Shown here: one piece after another, positions 18,684 to 27,730 of the stretch
Layout of the letters: every line of letters begins with the position of its first letter
Numbering within the stretch: the stretch's first letter is position 1
Assembly (NCBI RefSeq): GCF_900112985.1
Contig: NZ_FONS01000003.1
Location: 372,001-436,000 of the forward strand
Length of the DNA: 64,000 nucleotides
Origin: Pedobacter antarcticus
GTDB taxonomy: Bacteria; Bacteroidota; Bacteroidia; Sphingobacteriales; Sphingobacteriaceae
Direction: 5' to 3'
The notes under the pieces: generated by a model
What the model saw: the letters and a program-made list of their open reading frames with translations, nothing else
Told to the model about the DNA's origin: nothing
The model's database searches: none
Translations under genes and position numbers: made by a program

Positions 18684-19698
18684 TACAAATATTCTTGACG
18701 ATCTCAGGTCCTTCATATACAAACCCTGTATAGACCTGTATAAGTGATGCACCAGCTTCGAGTTTATCTTTGGCATCCTGTGCTGAATGTATCCCGCCAA
18801 CACCAATAATAGGGAATGCTTTCCCTGAACGCTTGGAAAGGTAGCGGATCACCTCTGTAGATCTTTGAGTTAAAGGTTTACCGCTTAGTCCGCCTTGTTC
18901 TGCCGCCAGTTCAGCAGGGCTGGTCAATGTACTCTTGTCGACAGTCGTATTTGTTGCGATAACACCAGCGATTTTTGACTCTATCACGATATCAACAATA
19001 TCGTTCAATTGTTCATCCGTTAAATCCGGTGCAATCTTGAGTAGGATCGGGCGGGAGATTCCATTTTTATGATTAAGTCCCTGTAATGTTTTAAGCAGAT
19101 CTGTCAATGGCTCTTTCTCCTGTAACTCACGTAAACCAGGCGTATTTGGAGAACTGACGTTTACGACAAAGTAATCTACCACATCAAAAAGGCGTTCGAA
19201 ACACTTCACATAATCTGATACTGCATCTTCATTTGGAGTAAGCTTATTTTTCCCGATGTTTCCACCAATTACGATCTCCTTATTCTTTACTTTAAGCAGG
19301 CGCAATCTCTCAGCAAGTGTATCCACACCTTTATTATTGAACCCCATTCTGTTGATCAGCGCCTGATCTTTTGGTAACCTGAACATTCTTGGCAGATCAT
19401 TGCCCGGCTGAGGCAGAGGGGTAACAGTTCCAACTTCTATAAATCCGAATCCAAGATCACTCAAAGCTTCGATGTACTCCCCGTTTTTATCAAACCCAGC
19501 AGCTAAACCGACGGGGTTTTTAAATTTAATTCCAAAAACTTCCCTTTCCAGACCTTTAATCTGAACATCAAAGCTACTTCTGAGGATTGTTTTGCCAAAA
19601 GGGAAATGTGCATGGAACCAGTTGAGTCGTTTAACGACGAAGTGATGTACTTTTTCCGGATCGAACTGAAAAAATACTGGTTTGATAAGACGATACAT
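18670..19698 (-). CDS. pyrD: Dihydroorotate dehydrogenase (quinone), class 2
   Basis: A 342-aa membrane-associated flavoenzyme that oxidises dihydroorotate to orotate in pyrimidine synthesis with quinone as acceptor. The N-terminal extension (about 1-40) that docks class 2 enzymes on the membrane is present. FMN barrel motifs [22 protein letters not shown] and [11 protein letters not shown] (with the catalytic Ser region) and [11 protein letters not shown] follow. It stands alone and converges on the tRNA-Cys/small protein unit. Confidence 0.96.
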   Translation of the reverse strand: MYRLIKPVFFQFDPEKVHHFVVKRLNWFHAHFPFGKTILRSSFDVQIKGLEREVFGIKFKNPVGLAAGFDKNGEYIEALSDLGFGFIEVGTVTPLPQPGNDLPRMFRLPKDQALINRMGFNNKGVDTLAERLRLLKVKNKEIVIGGNIGKNKLTPNEDAVSDYVKCFERLFDVVDYFVVNVSSPNTPGLRELQEKEPLTDLLKTLQGLNHKNGISRPILLKIAPDLTDEQLNDIVDIVIESKIAGVIATNTTVDKSTLTSPAELAAEQGGLSGKPLTQRSTEVIRYLSKRSGKAFPIIGVGGIHSAQDAKDKLEAGASLIQVYTGFVYEGPEIVKNICKALV

Positions 19699-19838
19699 AT
19701 GGCGAAGATAGGAACCATTTCAGGTAACACAAAGTTGATTGAATGGTTTTGACCCAAAAAAAAATGCTTTATCACTGATAATCATGTAAAAACTAGACAA
19801 GTTAAATCATATTGAAATAAAAATGCGTCTAAAAAACG

Positions 19839-19846
19839 TACTTTTG
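19839..19846 (+). promoter_or_regulatory. -7 promoter box of the ABC-F gene
   Basis: TACTTTTG fits TAnnTTTG and ends 7 nt before the ATG at 19854, predicting a transcript that starts at or next to the start codon. No TTG lies at the usual 19-21 nt upstream. Confidence 0.55.
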
Positions 19847-19853
19847 CAGCCAC

Positions 19854-21770
19854 ATGATTTCGATAAACGACTTAACATTCCTAATAGGTTCCAGGGCTTT
19901 ATATGACGAAGCGAACTGGCATATTAAACCAGGAGAGAGAATTGGCCTCATCGGTGCCAATGGTACTGGTAAATCTACCCTCTTAAAAATTATTGTTGGA
20001 GAATATGCCCCTTCTTCTGGGTCTATCTCTATGTCTAAAGACCTAAAAATAGGTTACTTAAACCAGGATTTACTTTCCTACGAATCTCACCATACTATTC
20101 TGCACGTTGCCATGGAAGCATTTGAGCGTCAGAATAAAATACATGATGAAATTGAAGAACTTCTAAAAAAGATAGAAACCGATTATTCTGAAGACGTTTT
20201 AAATAAACTGAGCGATAAGCAACAGGAATTTGAAGCTCTTGACGGTTATAATATTGAATATAAAGCAAATGAGATTCTGGCAGGTCTTGGATTCAGCACT
20301 GAGGATCAGCACCGTCCGCTGAACACCTTCTCAGGAGGATGGAGAATGCGCGTAATGCTAGCCAAGATCTTATTACAGACACCAGATATCCTTTTACTGG
20401 ATGAGCCAACCAATCACATGGATTTACCTTCCATTAAATGGCTGGAAACTTATCTGGCAGGGTTTGAAGGCGCAATTGTAATCGTATCACATGATAGGTA
20501 TTTTCTGGATAAAATCGTCAACCGGATAGTAGAATCCCGCAAAGGAAAACTAACTACTTATGCTGGTAACTATACCTTCTATCTGGAAGAAAAATCACTG
20601 CGTGGTGAAATCCAGAAAGGTGAATTTAAAAATCAACAGGCTAAAATTAAGCAGGAAGAAAAGCTGATTGAGCGTTTCAAAGCGAAAGCAAGTAAAGCTA
20701 AAATGGCACAATCCAGAATGAAAGCACTGGATAAACTGGAACGTGTCGAAGACGTAGACGACGACAATCCAACTGTAAACTTCAGCTTTAAATTCACTAA
20801 ACCTTCCGGCCGTCATGTAGTCAGGATTGAAAATGCCACTAAAAAATATCCGAACATAGACATTCTGGAGAATGCAGAAGCTGTGATCGAAAAAGGGGAT
20901 AAAATTGCTTTAATCGGTGCCAATGGTAAAGGTAAATCTACGTTATTACGTATGGTCGCGAATGTAGAGAAGTTTGAAGGCTCTATAGAAACCGGACACA
21001 ATGTAACGACGACATTCTTTGCACAGCATCAGCTGGAATCTCTTCATCTTGGGAATACAATCCTGGAAGAGCTGCAGGCATTTGCACCAAAACATACGGA
21101 CACCGAGCTCCGGTCTATTCTGGGCTGTTTCCTGTTTACCGGTGACGATGTATTTAAAAAGATCAAAGTACTTTCAGGGGGAGAGAAATCAAGGGTTGCA
21201 CTGGCGAAATCATTAACCACTGACTCTAACTTCCTGATATTGGATGAGCCTACAAATCACTTGGATATTCAATCTGTAAATATTCTGATTCAGGCTTTGA
21301 AACAATTTGAAGGTACTTTTATCGCTGTATCCCACGATAGGTATTTCCTGGACAATGTAGCCAACAAAATCTGGTTCATTGAGGAAGAGCAAATCAAACA
21401 ATACCCCGGAACTTATGCAGAATACGAAGTATGGAATAGTAAAAGGGTAATCCCTCCTGCTAAAAATATTCCTGTTAAACAGGAAAAAGAAGTAAAACCA
21501 AAAGCTGAGCCGAAACCAGTAACGGTGAATACACAGCAGCAGTTAAAAAAACTTAACGACCAGTTACAAAAGGTAGAACAGGAAACTGTTGAGCTAGACC
21601 AGCAGGTAAAAGCAGTTGAAACGGAGCTTGCGGATGAAAAGGTATATTCAGATCAGACGAAACTTGCAGAAGCTAATAAAAAATATCAGGCCGCAAAGCA
21701 AAGGCTTGACGAAGCCCAGCAAAAATGGGAAGATCTGGCTGCAGAAATCATGGAGTTGGAAGATAATTGA
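19854..21770 (+). CDS. ABC-F family ATP-binding protein
   Basis: A 638-aa soluble protein with two ATPase domains and no membrane segment. Domain 1 has Walker A GANGTGKS (about 34-41), signature FSGGWRMR and Walker B LLLDEPTNHMD. Domain 2 has Walker A GANGKGKS (about 353-360), signature LSGGEKSR and LILDEPTNHLD. The linker at about 240-310 is the charged ABC-F arm, and the C-terminus (about 540-638) is a coiled coil. ABC-F proteins act on the ribosome; the uup/YdiF type fits best. It ends at a shared terminator. Confidence 0.94.
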   Translation: MISINDLTFLIGSRALYDEANWHIKPGERIGLIGANGTGKSTLLKIIVGEYAPSSGSISMSKDLKIGYLNQDLLSYESHHTILHVAMEAFERQNKIHDEIEELLKKIETDYSEDVLNKLSDKQQEFEALDGYNIEYKANEILAGLGFSTEDQHRPLNTFSGGWRMRVMLAKILLQTPDILLLDEPTNHMDLPSIKWLETYLAGFEGAIVIVSHDRYFLDKIVNRIVESRKGKLTTYAGNYTFYLEEKSLRGEIQKGEFKNQQAKIKQEEKLIERFKAKASKAKMAQSRMKALDKLERVEDVDDDNPTVNFSFKFTKPSGRHVVRIENATKKYPNIDILENAEAVIEKGDKIALIGANGKGKSTLLRMVANVEKFEGSIETGHNVTTTFFAQHQLESLHLGNTILEELQAFAPKHTDTELRSILGCFLFTGDDVFKKIKVLSGGEKSRVALAKSLTTDSNFLILDEPTNHLDIQSVNILIQALKQFEGTFIAVSHDRYFLDNVANKIWFIEEEQIKQYPGTYAEYEVWNSKRVIPPAKNIPVKQEKEVKPKAEPKPVTVNTQQQLKKLNDQLQKVEQETVELDQQVKAVETELADEKVYSDQTKLAEANKKYQAAKQRLDEAQQKWEDLAAEIMELEDN

Positions 21771-21775
21771 ATAAA

Positions 21776-21801
21776 AAAGGGGAGCATTGCTCCCCTTTTT
21801 T
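21776..21801. terminator. Bidirectional terminator between ABC-F and amylase genes
   Basis: GGGGAGC-ATT-GCTCCCC at 21779-21795 is flanked by AAAAAA upstream and TTTTTT downstream, so it can stop both convergent genes. It overlaps the amylase stop codon. Confidence 0.9.
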
Positions 21802-23287
21802 ATTCAACAAATACCCAGACAGAGACACTTCCCGGCTGGCAGTAAAATTCTGCAGCACCGTCATCTCCGATTATAATCTCTTCGGGACAATAGTCAAACA
21901 CGTCTTTCATTTTTCTACCTGCATGGGCGGCACCTATCTCCATAACTTTTACACCCCGCTCTCCATTGCTCATCAGCACAGCCAACCCTGAATTCTCTTT
22001 ATCCATCTCCCCTTCCCGGGTCCAGCCTATACAATTAGGATGATCTATATAATCACGTTGTAAGCCATAAGAAAGATCCCTTCGTATTCTGGTCATCAGC
22101 GGCAGCTTCTCTATGGTTACCAGCTCTACTTCGGCCGGATTACCATCTGCATCGGTATCCATATAAGATGCACCGTACAAGTCAGGGTAAAAAACGCATG
22201 GGATCCCCTGTTCTCTGAGCAGGATCATAGCATAAGCTAATGGCCTGAACCAAAAGTCAACATACGCTTCCAGTGACTGCAGTGGTTGAGAGTCATGATT
22301 ATCTACAAAGGTTACCGCCAGATGAGGATGAGATTCAATCAATGTATTGCTTAGAATTCCTCTTAGATCGTAGTCCTGTCCTTGCTGGGCAGCCTGATAG
22401 AAATTATGATGCAGCATGGAATCAAAAAGCTGCATCTTGCCTTCAGTAAGATCAATATAATCCCGCAGCTTCATTACGTCGTCTAATACCCAATTCTCCG
22501 CAACGATAAAAAACTCACGACCATATTTGCCGTTCATATGATTAATCCATTCCAGAAGAAAATCGGTATCGATATGTTTAACTGCATCAAGACGAAAACC
22601 GCCCATATTACAGGTCTCAAAATACCATTCTCCCCACCGCTTCAGTTCCTCGCGGACGGCTGGATTCCTAAATTCTATATCGTTAAACATCAGGTAGTCA
22701 TAGTTCCCCATTTCAGCTGAAGGTACATTTCCCCACACTTGATCGTATTCATGCTGAATAGCAAAAATAGAGGTCTCCTGCAGGTCTTCGGCCCAGTCAA
22801 TGCCACTAAAACAGGATTTATCCCAAATAAACTCTGAGTATTTGCCTTGCCTGCCTGGAAAATTGAACTTAGTCCATGCATCAATCTCAAATACATCTGA
22901 TATGAACTGGTTCCTGTCGTCTTCAGCAACCTTCCTTACAGCTACACGCTCGAGTTCATCACCACCAGCTTTATGGTTAAAAACCACATCGGCAATGACC
23001 ATCATACCTTGTTCATGAATAGCCCGGATGGCATTAATGTATTCGTCTTTGGTCCCGTATTTAGTAGGGATACTGTTTTTCTGATCAAACTCACCTAAGT
23101 CGAACAGATCGTAACAGTCATATCCTGTGGAAGCATCTCCTTCGGTGGACTTATAAGCTGGCGGAAACCATACTGCGGTAATACCGCTTTCTTTTAATGC
23201 AGAAGCGCGGGATGCCGCCTTTCTCCATAAATTTTCACCATCATTATAATACCAGTGGAAGTATTGGATCAGGGTTTGGTTGGACAT
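21800..23287 (-). CDS. Cytoplasmic alpha-amylase, GH13
   Basis: A 495-aa glycoside hydrolase family 13 enzyme with no signal peptide. Conserved regions are in order: DVVFNHK (region I), GFRLDAVKH with the nucleophile Asp (region II), VAENW with the acid/base Glu (region III) and FVDNHD (region IV). A short C-terminal beta domain follows (about 400-495). It should cleave internal alpha-1,4 bonds of glycogen or maltodextrins in the cytoplasm, as in the E. coli AmyA (GH13_5) type. It stands alone, without the usual sus-type starch genes. Confidence 0.94.
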   Translation of the reverse strand: MSNQTLIQYFHWYYNDGENLWRKAASRASALKESGITAVWFPPAYKSTEGDASTGYDCYDLFDLGEFDQKNSIPTKYGTKDEYINAIRAIHEQGMMVIADVVFNHKAGGDELERVAVRKVAEDDRNQFISDVFEIDAWTKFNFPGRQGKYSEFIWDKSCFSGIDWAEDLQETSIFAIQHEYDQVWGNVPSAEMGNYDYLMFNDIEFRNPAVREELKRWGEWYFETCNMGGFRLDAVKHIDTDFLLEWINHMNGKYGREFFIVAENWVLDDVMKLRDYIDLTEGKMQLFDSMLHHNFYQAAQQGQDYDLRGILSNTLIESHPHLAVTFVDNHDSQPLQSLEAYVDFWFRPLAYAMILLREQGIPCVFYPDLYGASYMDTDADGNPAEVELVTIEKLPLMTRIRRDLSYGLQRDYIDHPNCIGWTREGEMDKENSGLAVLMSNGERGVKVMEIGAAHAGRKMKDVFDYCPEEIIIGDDGAAEFYCQPGSVSVWVFVE

Positions 23288-23354
23288 ATGAAAAATAATA
23301 TTTTTTTAAATGATGGCTTTACAGTACATATAACATGATGTCTGACTTTTTGTT

Positions 23355-23362
23355 TACTTTTG
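23355..23362 (+). promoter_or_regulatory. -7 promoter box of the second thioesterase gene
   Basis: TACTTTTG ends 7 nt before the ATG at 23370, the same box and spacing as for the ABC-F gene. Confidence 0.55.
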
Positions 23363-23369
23363 CAGCAAT

Positions 23370-23891
23370 ATGAGTTCAAATATCAAAAATCCTAAAAATT
23401 CATTCACCATTATGAATGAATTGGTATTACCAAATGACACCAATACACTCAATAATCTAATGGGTGGAAGATTACTGCATTGGATGGATATTGCTGCTGC
23501 TATTTCTGCTCAAAAACACTGTAATAGGATTGTAGTTACTGCGTCAGTAGACAACGTCTCTTTTAAACAACCTATTAAGCTTGGAGATGTGATTACGATT
23601 GAGGCCAAAGTTACAAGAGCATTCCATACTTCGGTAGAGGTACGTCTGGACGTGTGGGCGGAAAACATCCCCTCTGGAAGCCGTGTAAAATCTAATGAAG
23701 CTTATTATACTTTCGTTGCAGTTGATCAGAGCGGAAGAACAATTCCGGTACCGGAACTAAAGCCAGAAGATGCAGAAGAGGAAGAATTATATGAGGGTGC
23801 GCTGCGCAGAAGACAATTAAGGCTAATACTTGCAGGTAAAATGTTACCAAATGATGCTAAGGAATTAAAGGCATTATTCTTTACTGAATAA
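23370..23891 (+). CDS. Acyl-CoA thioesterase, hotdog fold (BACH type)
   Basis: A 173-aa hotdog-domain protein. The helix region NNLMGGRLLHWMDIAAAISAQ and strand TASVDNVSFKQPIKLGDV match cytosolic acyl-CoA hydrolases. It is a distant paralogue of the gene at 11065-11613. A C-terminal acidic/basic tail (about 130-173, EDAEEEELYEG) is present. It is monocistronic, with a start close to its promoter box and a hairpin terminator shared with the convergent EVE gene. Confidence 0.9.
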   Translation: MSSNIKNPKNSFTIMNELVLPNDTNTLNNLMGGRLLHWMDIAAAISAQKHCNRIVVTASVDNVSFKQPIKLGDVITIEAKVTRAFHTSVEVRLDVWAENIPSGSRVKSNEAYYTFVAVDQSGRTIPVPELKPEDAEEEELYEGALRRRQLRLILAGKMLPNDAKELKALFFTE

Positions 23892-23903
23892 AAAGTCAAA
23901 ATA

Positions 23904-23947
23904 AAAAGGTGTTGTGATGCGCGATAATTTTGCCGACAACACCTTTT
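23904..23947. terminator. Bidirectional terminator between thioesterase and EVE genes
   Basis: AAAAGGTGTTGT and ACAACACCTTTT form a 12-bp stem around a 20-nt loop, with A/T tracts on both outer sides. Confidence 0.8.
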
Positions 23948-23952
23948 CTATT

Positions 23953-24357
23953 TTAACTTCCCATTTCCAGGATTTTATCAAATTCTTCTGCTTTTAACTG
24001 CATAACGGACAGCCTTCCCTGTCTCACCAGAGAAATATCTTTCAAACTTTCTTCAGCTTTAATCTGTTCAAGTGTAACCGGATTTTTCAAGGTTTCCACC
24101 GGAACCAGGTCGACCACTACCCAATTTTCATTATCTGTAGTTGGATCCTGATAAAACTCCCTGACAACCTTCGCTATACCTACAACATGCTTACCTTCAT
24201 TGCTGTGGTAAAAGAGAACCAGATCTCCCTCCTTCATTAATTTGATATTATTCCTCGCCTGATAGTTGCGGACACCGTCCCAAAAGGTACGGCCATCTTT
24301 ATTAAACTGTTCCCAGCTATATTTAAACGGTTCTGATTTGACTAAAAAATAATTCAC
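23953..24357 (-). CDS. EVE domain protein
   Basis: A 134-aa EVE (PUA-like/YTH-related) domain spanning the whole protein: NYFLVKSEPFKYSW at the start, WDGVRNYQARNNIKLMKEGDLVLFYHS in the middle, and VVDLVPVETLKNPVTLEQIKA near the end. Related domains bind modified bases in DNA or RNA through an aromatic pocket. The start is GTG at 24357; no ATG is in frame nearby. No restriction partner is adjacent, so a housekeeping RNA role is as likely as defence. Confidence 0.9.
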   Translation of the reverse strand: MNYFLVKSEPFKYSWEQFNKDGRTFWDGVRNYQARNNIKLMKEGDLVLFYHSNEGKHVVGIAKVVREFYQDPTTDNENWVVVDLVPVETLKNPVTLEQIKAEESLKDISLVRQGRLSVMQLKAEEFDKILEMGS

Positions 24358-24456
24358 GGATCTTATGTTTGAGATGATTTTATATAATTTGCTAGCCCCG
24401 AAATTAATAAAAGCGGCAGGAATTATGTTAACTTAAATGCGAAGGAACTGGTTAAA

Positions 24457-25482
24457 TTAATGTATCACTTTAAATAACAGCTCTTTAAGCAATTCTCCAT
24501 CGGTAATATTCCCGGTACTGTCTACTCCCTTGCTTTTAAGATCATACTCCCGCAGTAATCCAATAATCTGAAAGACTTTAGTCAGGTTATAAGATCGGGC
24601 AGCAGTTTCATAATCCTTCACAAAATACGGATTCACACCAAGCTCCTTTGCTGCGTCACCTTTGTGCTGCAAATAATGATATTTCAGGATTCTGGTGAAA
24701 TAACTGTTGAGATTTGCCATAATCATAACCATAGGATTCGCCTTCGGATTATTAGCGAAATAGTTTATAATTTGATTACATTTCAACACGTTCCGGACAG
24801 CAAGTGCTTTTTGCAATTCGAACACATTATACTCCTTACTAATTCCAATGTTTCGCTGAATATGATCCGTATCTATGGTTGTCCCTTTACTAATATTGAG
24901 CAGGAGCTTTTCGAGCTCGTTGGATATTTTAGAAAGATCCGTCCCCAGATACTCAGCCATTAATGCCGCAGCCTGCGGGGCTATTTTAGCGCCTTTCTCC
25001 TCCACAAGATCTTCTATCCAGGCAGCAAGCTTATAATCCCTTACAGGGTCTGACTGAAAGATCACACCCTGTTTCCCTATGGATTTATAAATCTTTTTAC
25101 GTTTATCAAAATTGGCGTATTTATACGCGAGCACCAAAATTGTACTGGGCAGTGGTTTTTCAAAATAATGCTGGACAAACTCAGCTGCCTTACTACTGCC
25201 GTCCACTTCCTTCGCCCATTTTAGATCCTGGGCTTCTTTTACAATGATAAGCTGATAGTCTGACATCATAGGATAACGTTTGGCCGCATTCAAAATGGTG
25301 GCCATATCAGTATCCTTACCGTACAATACAGTTTGATTAAATCCCTTCTGCATATCATCCAGAACATGTTGTTCCATAAAATGAACAACCTGATCAATAT
25401 AATAGGATTCTTCGCCGTGAAGAAGATAAACAGGCTTGTATTTTTTAGCTTTGAGGTCTTTAAGAATGTCGGAAGCAGTCAT
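24457..25482 (-). CDS. holA: DNA polymerase III subunit delta
   Basis: A 341-aa clamp-loader delta subunit. The N-terminal AAA+-like domain lacks a Walker A, as in HolA, and reads KKYKPVYLLHGEESYYIDQV; the middle has AEYLGTDLSKISNELEKLLLN and the C-terminal collar domain follows. I place the start at ATG 25482, because the longer frame begins with TTG and that segment overlaps the -7 box TACATTTG (25492-25499). It loads the beta clamp as part of the replisome. Confidence 0.92.
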   Translation of the reverse strand: MTASDILKDLKAKKYKPVYLLHGEESYYIDQVVHFMEQHVLDDMQKGFNQTVLYGKDTDMATILNAAKRYPMMSDYQLIIVKEAQDLKWAKEVDGSSKAAEFVQHYFEKPLPSTILVLAYKYANFDKRKKIYKSIGKQGVIFQSDPVRDYKLAAWIEDLVEEKGAKIAPQAAALMAEYLGTDLSKISNELEKLLLNISKGTTIDTDHIQRNIGISKEYNVFELQKALAVRNVLKCNQIINYFANNPKANPMVMIMANLNSYFTRILKYHYLQHKGDAAKELGVNPYFVKDYETAARSYNLTKVFQIIGLLREYDLKSKGVDSTGNITDGELLKELLFKVIH

Positions 25483-25491
25483 ATAATTATC

Positions 25492-25533
25492 CAAATGTAA
25501 CCGCTAAAAACTAATTATTAAAGGTTATTTTTG
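25492..25533. promoter_or_regulatory. Divergent promoter boxes for holA and the HSDR_N gene
   Basis: TACATTTG on the minus strand (25492-25499) lies 9 nt before the holA ATG, and TATTTTTG on the plus strand (25526-25533) lies 5 nt before the HSDR_N ATG. Both fit TAnnTTTG. The two promoters share 26 bp of intervening DNA, so RNA polymerase binding at one may affect the other. Confidence 0.6.
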
Positions 25534-25538
25534 CATTA

Positions 25539-26000
25539 ATGGCATTTACCCCTACCGCATTGAATTTACCGCAGTACCCCTTTCGTATCACCTTAAGGGA
25601 AAAGCAACACTTTATATTCGATGAACTAAGAAAGAAGCACCTGGTGTTAACGCCGGAGGAATGGGTGAGACAACATTTTATCCAGTATCTGATCCTGGAA
25701 AAGAAATTCCCGAAATCGCTTATTCAACTGGAAGCCGGACTCAACCTCAATCAGCGAATGCAGCGTACAGATATTGTAGTTTTTAATCATTCCGGAGATA
25801 GAATAATGGTTATAGAATGTAAGGCGCCGCATATTCAGATCAATCAGCAAGTATTCGATCAGGCAGCACGCTATAATTCTGTGCATAAGGCACGGTGGTT
25901 AGTAGTAACAAATGGCCTGAAACATTATTATGCGCAGATTGACCATATCAATCCAGGGTTTTCTTTTCTGGAAGAACTACCTGAATACTGCCATCTGTAA
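25539..26000 (+). CDS. Solitary type I restriction R-subunit N-terminal (HSDR_N) nuclease-like domain
   Basis: A 153-aa PD-(D/E)xK-type domain. Residues EEWVRQHFIQYLI, then RTDIVVFNHSG and MVIECKAP, give the D...ExK catalytic core (the D of RTDIV, and E and K of IECK). The family resembles the N-terminus of HsdR, but no helicase, hsdM or hsdS gene is near, and the gene is a stand-alone single-domain form common in Bacteroidota. Function unknown; a repair or housekeeping nuclease is possible. Confidence 0.85.
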   Translation: MAFTPTALNLPQYPFRITLREKQHFIFDELRKKHLVLTPEEWVRQHFIQYLILEKKFPKSLIQLEAGLNLNQRMQRTDIVVFNHSGDRIMVIECKAPHIQINQQVFDQAARYNSVHKARWLVVTNGLKHYYAQIDHINPGFSFLEELPEYCHL

Positions 26001-26044
26001 AATAAAAAGCTGCATCATTCCAATTTCGCGGTTCGATGCAGCTT
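26000..26044 (-). terminator. Intrinsic terminator of the paired lipoprotein genes
   Basis: On the minus strand AAGCTGCATC and GATGCAGCTT arms (26007-26044, 18-nt loop) are followed by TTTTTATTTT. It lies 58 nt past the stop at 26102. Confidence 0.8.
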
Positions 26045-26101
26045 CGGTCGGAAAGCTTCAATATCTTTCCCAGTGGTCAATGCCGGACAAATAGATTCCC
26101 G

Positions 26102-26809
26102 TTAATTAAAAGCGTCTACATAAAGTGAGGTAGAATATCTTGCTTTATTTTCCAGCCGATAGAAGCTGTATGTTGGATATGGGGCAAAGAAAGCTCTGTC
26201 ACCATTATAAAACACAAGAAAACACGTTATTTCAGATGGAATTTTAAGTGTTACAAATCCCTGCGCATTTGTAATTCCTCTAACAGCCGAATTATTAACC
26301 AGTTCGTTAAGATCGCCTGTAAACGTCGCCGGATCAGCTGTTACTGCTGCAATTCTAAAATTATTGACAGGCGTCCTGTGATCCCGTTTTGATATTATTG
26401 TGAGATTTAATGAAGCAGAGAAATCAGATGCTTTTGTCTCTTTCTCTTTGACTATTCCTGCCACAACCTGTATATGTTCGCGAATCTTGTAGGTCATCCG
26501 ATTACTCATTGCTGAATCTGCAATAATCAGATAATTATCGGGACTTAATTCCGAAAATGCCGCCACCCCATTCTGATCAGTTTTAAGTCTGGCTGCCGCT
26601 CTTTCAGGATTGAGAAAATTGATGTGTAATAAATGATCAGCTTTATAAAGTAAAACTGTAACCTCTGGCACGCCCAGCCCGGCATAATCAACTATTTTAT
26701 ATTTAAGCTGTCCTGTATCGGGGCTATCAACTAAATTTACGTTTGTAGTTTTCTTACAAGCAAATAGTAGAAATGAAAAAGCTACCAAGCTTATTATTTT
26801 GTATGTCAT
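26102..26809 (-). CDS. Putative lipoprotein with two Ig-like/CNA-B-like domains (copy 2)
   Basis: 235 aa, unrecognised. A lipobox (LLFACKK) is followed by two similar beta-sandwich-like repeats: about 34-130 (YKIVDYAGLGVPEVTVLLYKA ... FSELSPDNYLI) and about 132-235 (LTIISKRDHRTPVNNFRIAAV ... GFVTLKIPSE). This pattern resembles carboxypeptidase-regulatory or CNA-B domains of surface proteins. It is a paralogue of the gene just upstream (26836-27516), separated by 26 nt. Confidence 0.75.
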   Translation of the reverse strand: MTYKIISLVAFSFLLFACKKTTNVNLVDSPDTGQLKYKIVDYAGLGVPEVTVLLYKADHLLHINFLNPERAAARLKTDQNGVAAFSELSPDNYLIIADSAMSNRMTYKIREHIQVVAGIVKEKETKASDFSASLNLTIISKRDHRTPVNNFRIAAVTADPATFTGDLNELVNNSAVRGITNAQGFVTLKIPSEITCFLVFYNGDRAFFAPYPTYSFYRLENKARYSTSLYVDAFN

Positions 26810-26835
26810 ATGATGTTTGGCTAAAATTTGCTGTA

Positions 26836-27516
26836 TTATGGTGTATACACAAACATCCTGACTGTGGTAGTCTCGCCTTTTTTCAACGATATTCCATAAG
26901 CAGTATTATAAATTGTATTCGTTTTCAGGTTATAGGTCGCTATGACATAGCTTTTATCAGATGGTACTTTAGATGAAAAAATACCCTTAGAATCTGTTAT
27001 TCCTTTAGCGTCTGCTCTTGTAAAATAAGACGCCGGATCACCTATGTTACCATATTCATCAGCGGGCACAAGTAACACACCTATATTGTTTAAGCCCAGT
27101 CCAGTACTATAATCTTCTACCAAAACATTAAAAGTCCCGGAGTAATCTGACACTTTAATATCACGCTGGCCGGTCTTTCCTGTAAGTACCTGAATATAAT
27201 CTTCAATAACATATTTCACGTTGTTTACCATCGGTGAGTCGGGAACAATTTTGTAGGTACTGGGATTGAGTTCTCCAAAATCCACTGACCCGTTTCCGTC
27301 AGTCTTACGCGTATCCAGCAAAATAGCCGAACCACTATAAATTTGAACAATATCAAATAATGATACATTTACATTGGGGATACCCTTACCAGCGTCGTCC
27401 AGAAACCTGTAAGTTAGCTTACCGCTGGTGGACACTGTAACATCAATATTAGAAGTTTTTTTACAAGAGGAGAGCATAACTACTAAAAGTATGCAGAGAG
27501 AGAAATTAGATTTCAT
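26836..27516 (-). CDS. Putative lipoprotein with two Ig-like/CNA-B-like domains (copy 1)
   Basis: 226 aa counted from ATG 27516, which directly precedes the signal peptide MKSNFSLCILLVVMLSSCKK; a longer frame adds nine unlikely residues. After the lipobox Cys there are two Ig-like repeats with GKGIPNVNVSLFD and FGELNPSTYKI in the first. It resembles the next gene over its whole length, so the pair arose by tandem duplication. Function unknown; a surface location is inferred. Confidence 0.75.
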   Translation of the reverse strand: MKSNFSLCILLVVMLSSCKKTSNIDVTVSTSGKLTYRFLDDAGKGIPNVNVSLFDIVQIYSGSAILLDTRKTDGNGSVDFGELNPSTYKIVPDSPMVNNVKYVIEDYIQVLTGKTGQRDIKVSDYSGTFNVLVEDYSTGLGLNNIGVLLVPADEYGNIGDPASYFTRADAKGITDSKGIFSSKVPSDKSYVIATYNLKTNTIYNTAYGISLKKGETTTVRMFVYTP

Positions 27517-27548
27517 GAAGTAATAAGATGTTAAAATAAACAAAGGCG

Positions 27549-27556
27549 CAAATATA
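27549..27556 (-). promoter_or_regulatory. -7 promoter box for the paired lipoprotein genes
   Basis: TATATTTG on the minus strand, 32 nt before the ATG at 27516; no well-placed TTG. Confidence 0.45.
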
Positions 27557-27683
27557 CCTTTATAAAGTATATTTAAAATTAAATAATTCCTTTACCAGTC
27601 TAAACACTAATATATCAATCTAATTTTGCTGAAGCGATCGCGCGGTGTTCATATCCTTCTCACATCATCTGGATATAACACAT

Positions 27684-27718
27684 AAAAAAAGGGCAACTGT
27701 ATAAATACAGCTGCCCTT
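27684..27718 (-). terminator. Intrinsic terminator of valS
   Basis: Minus-strand stem AAGGGCA-CTGTAT / ATACAG-TGCCCTT with one mismatch and a small loop, followed by TTTTTTT, 13 nt after the valS stop. Confidence 0.88.
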
Positions 27719-27730
27719 CGGTTTTATAGC

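Noticed and set aside
23953..24357. EVE domain as part of a defence island
   Set aside because: Its neighbours are a thioesterase and holA, with no restriction or toxin genes.
25539..26000. Type I restriction-modification system suggested by the HSDR_N domain
   Set aside because: No hsdM, hsdS or helicase segment lies nearby. The 153-aa protein is complete and solitary.
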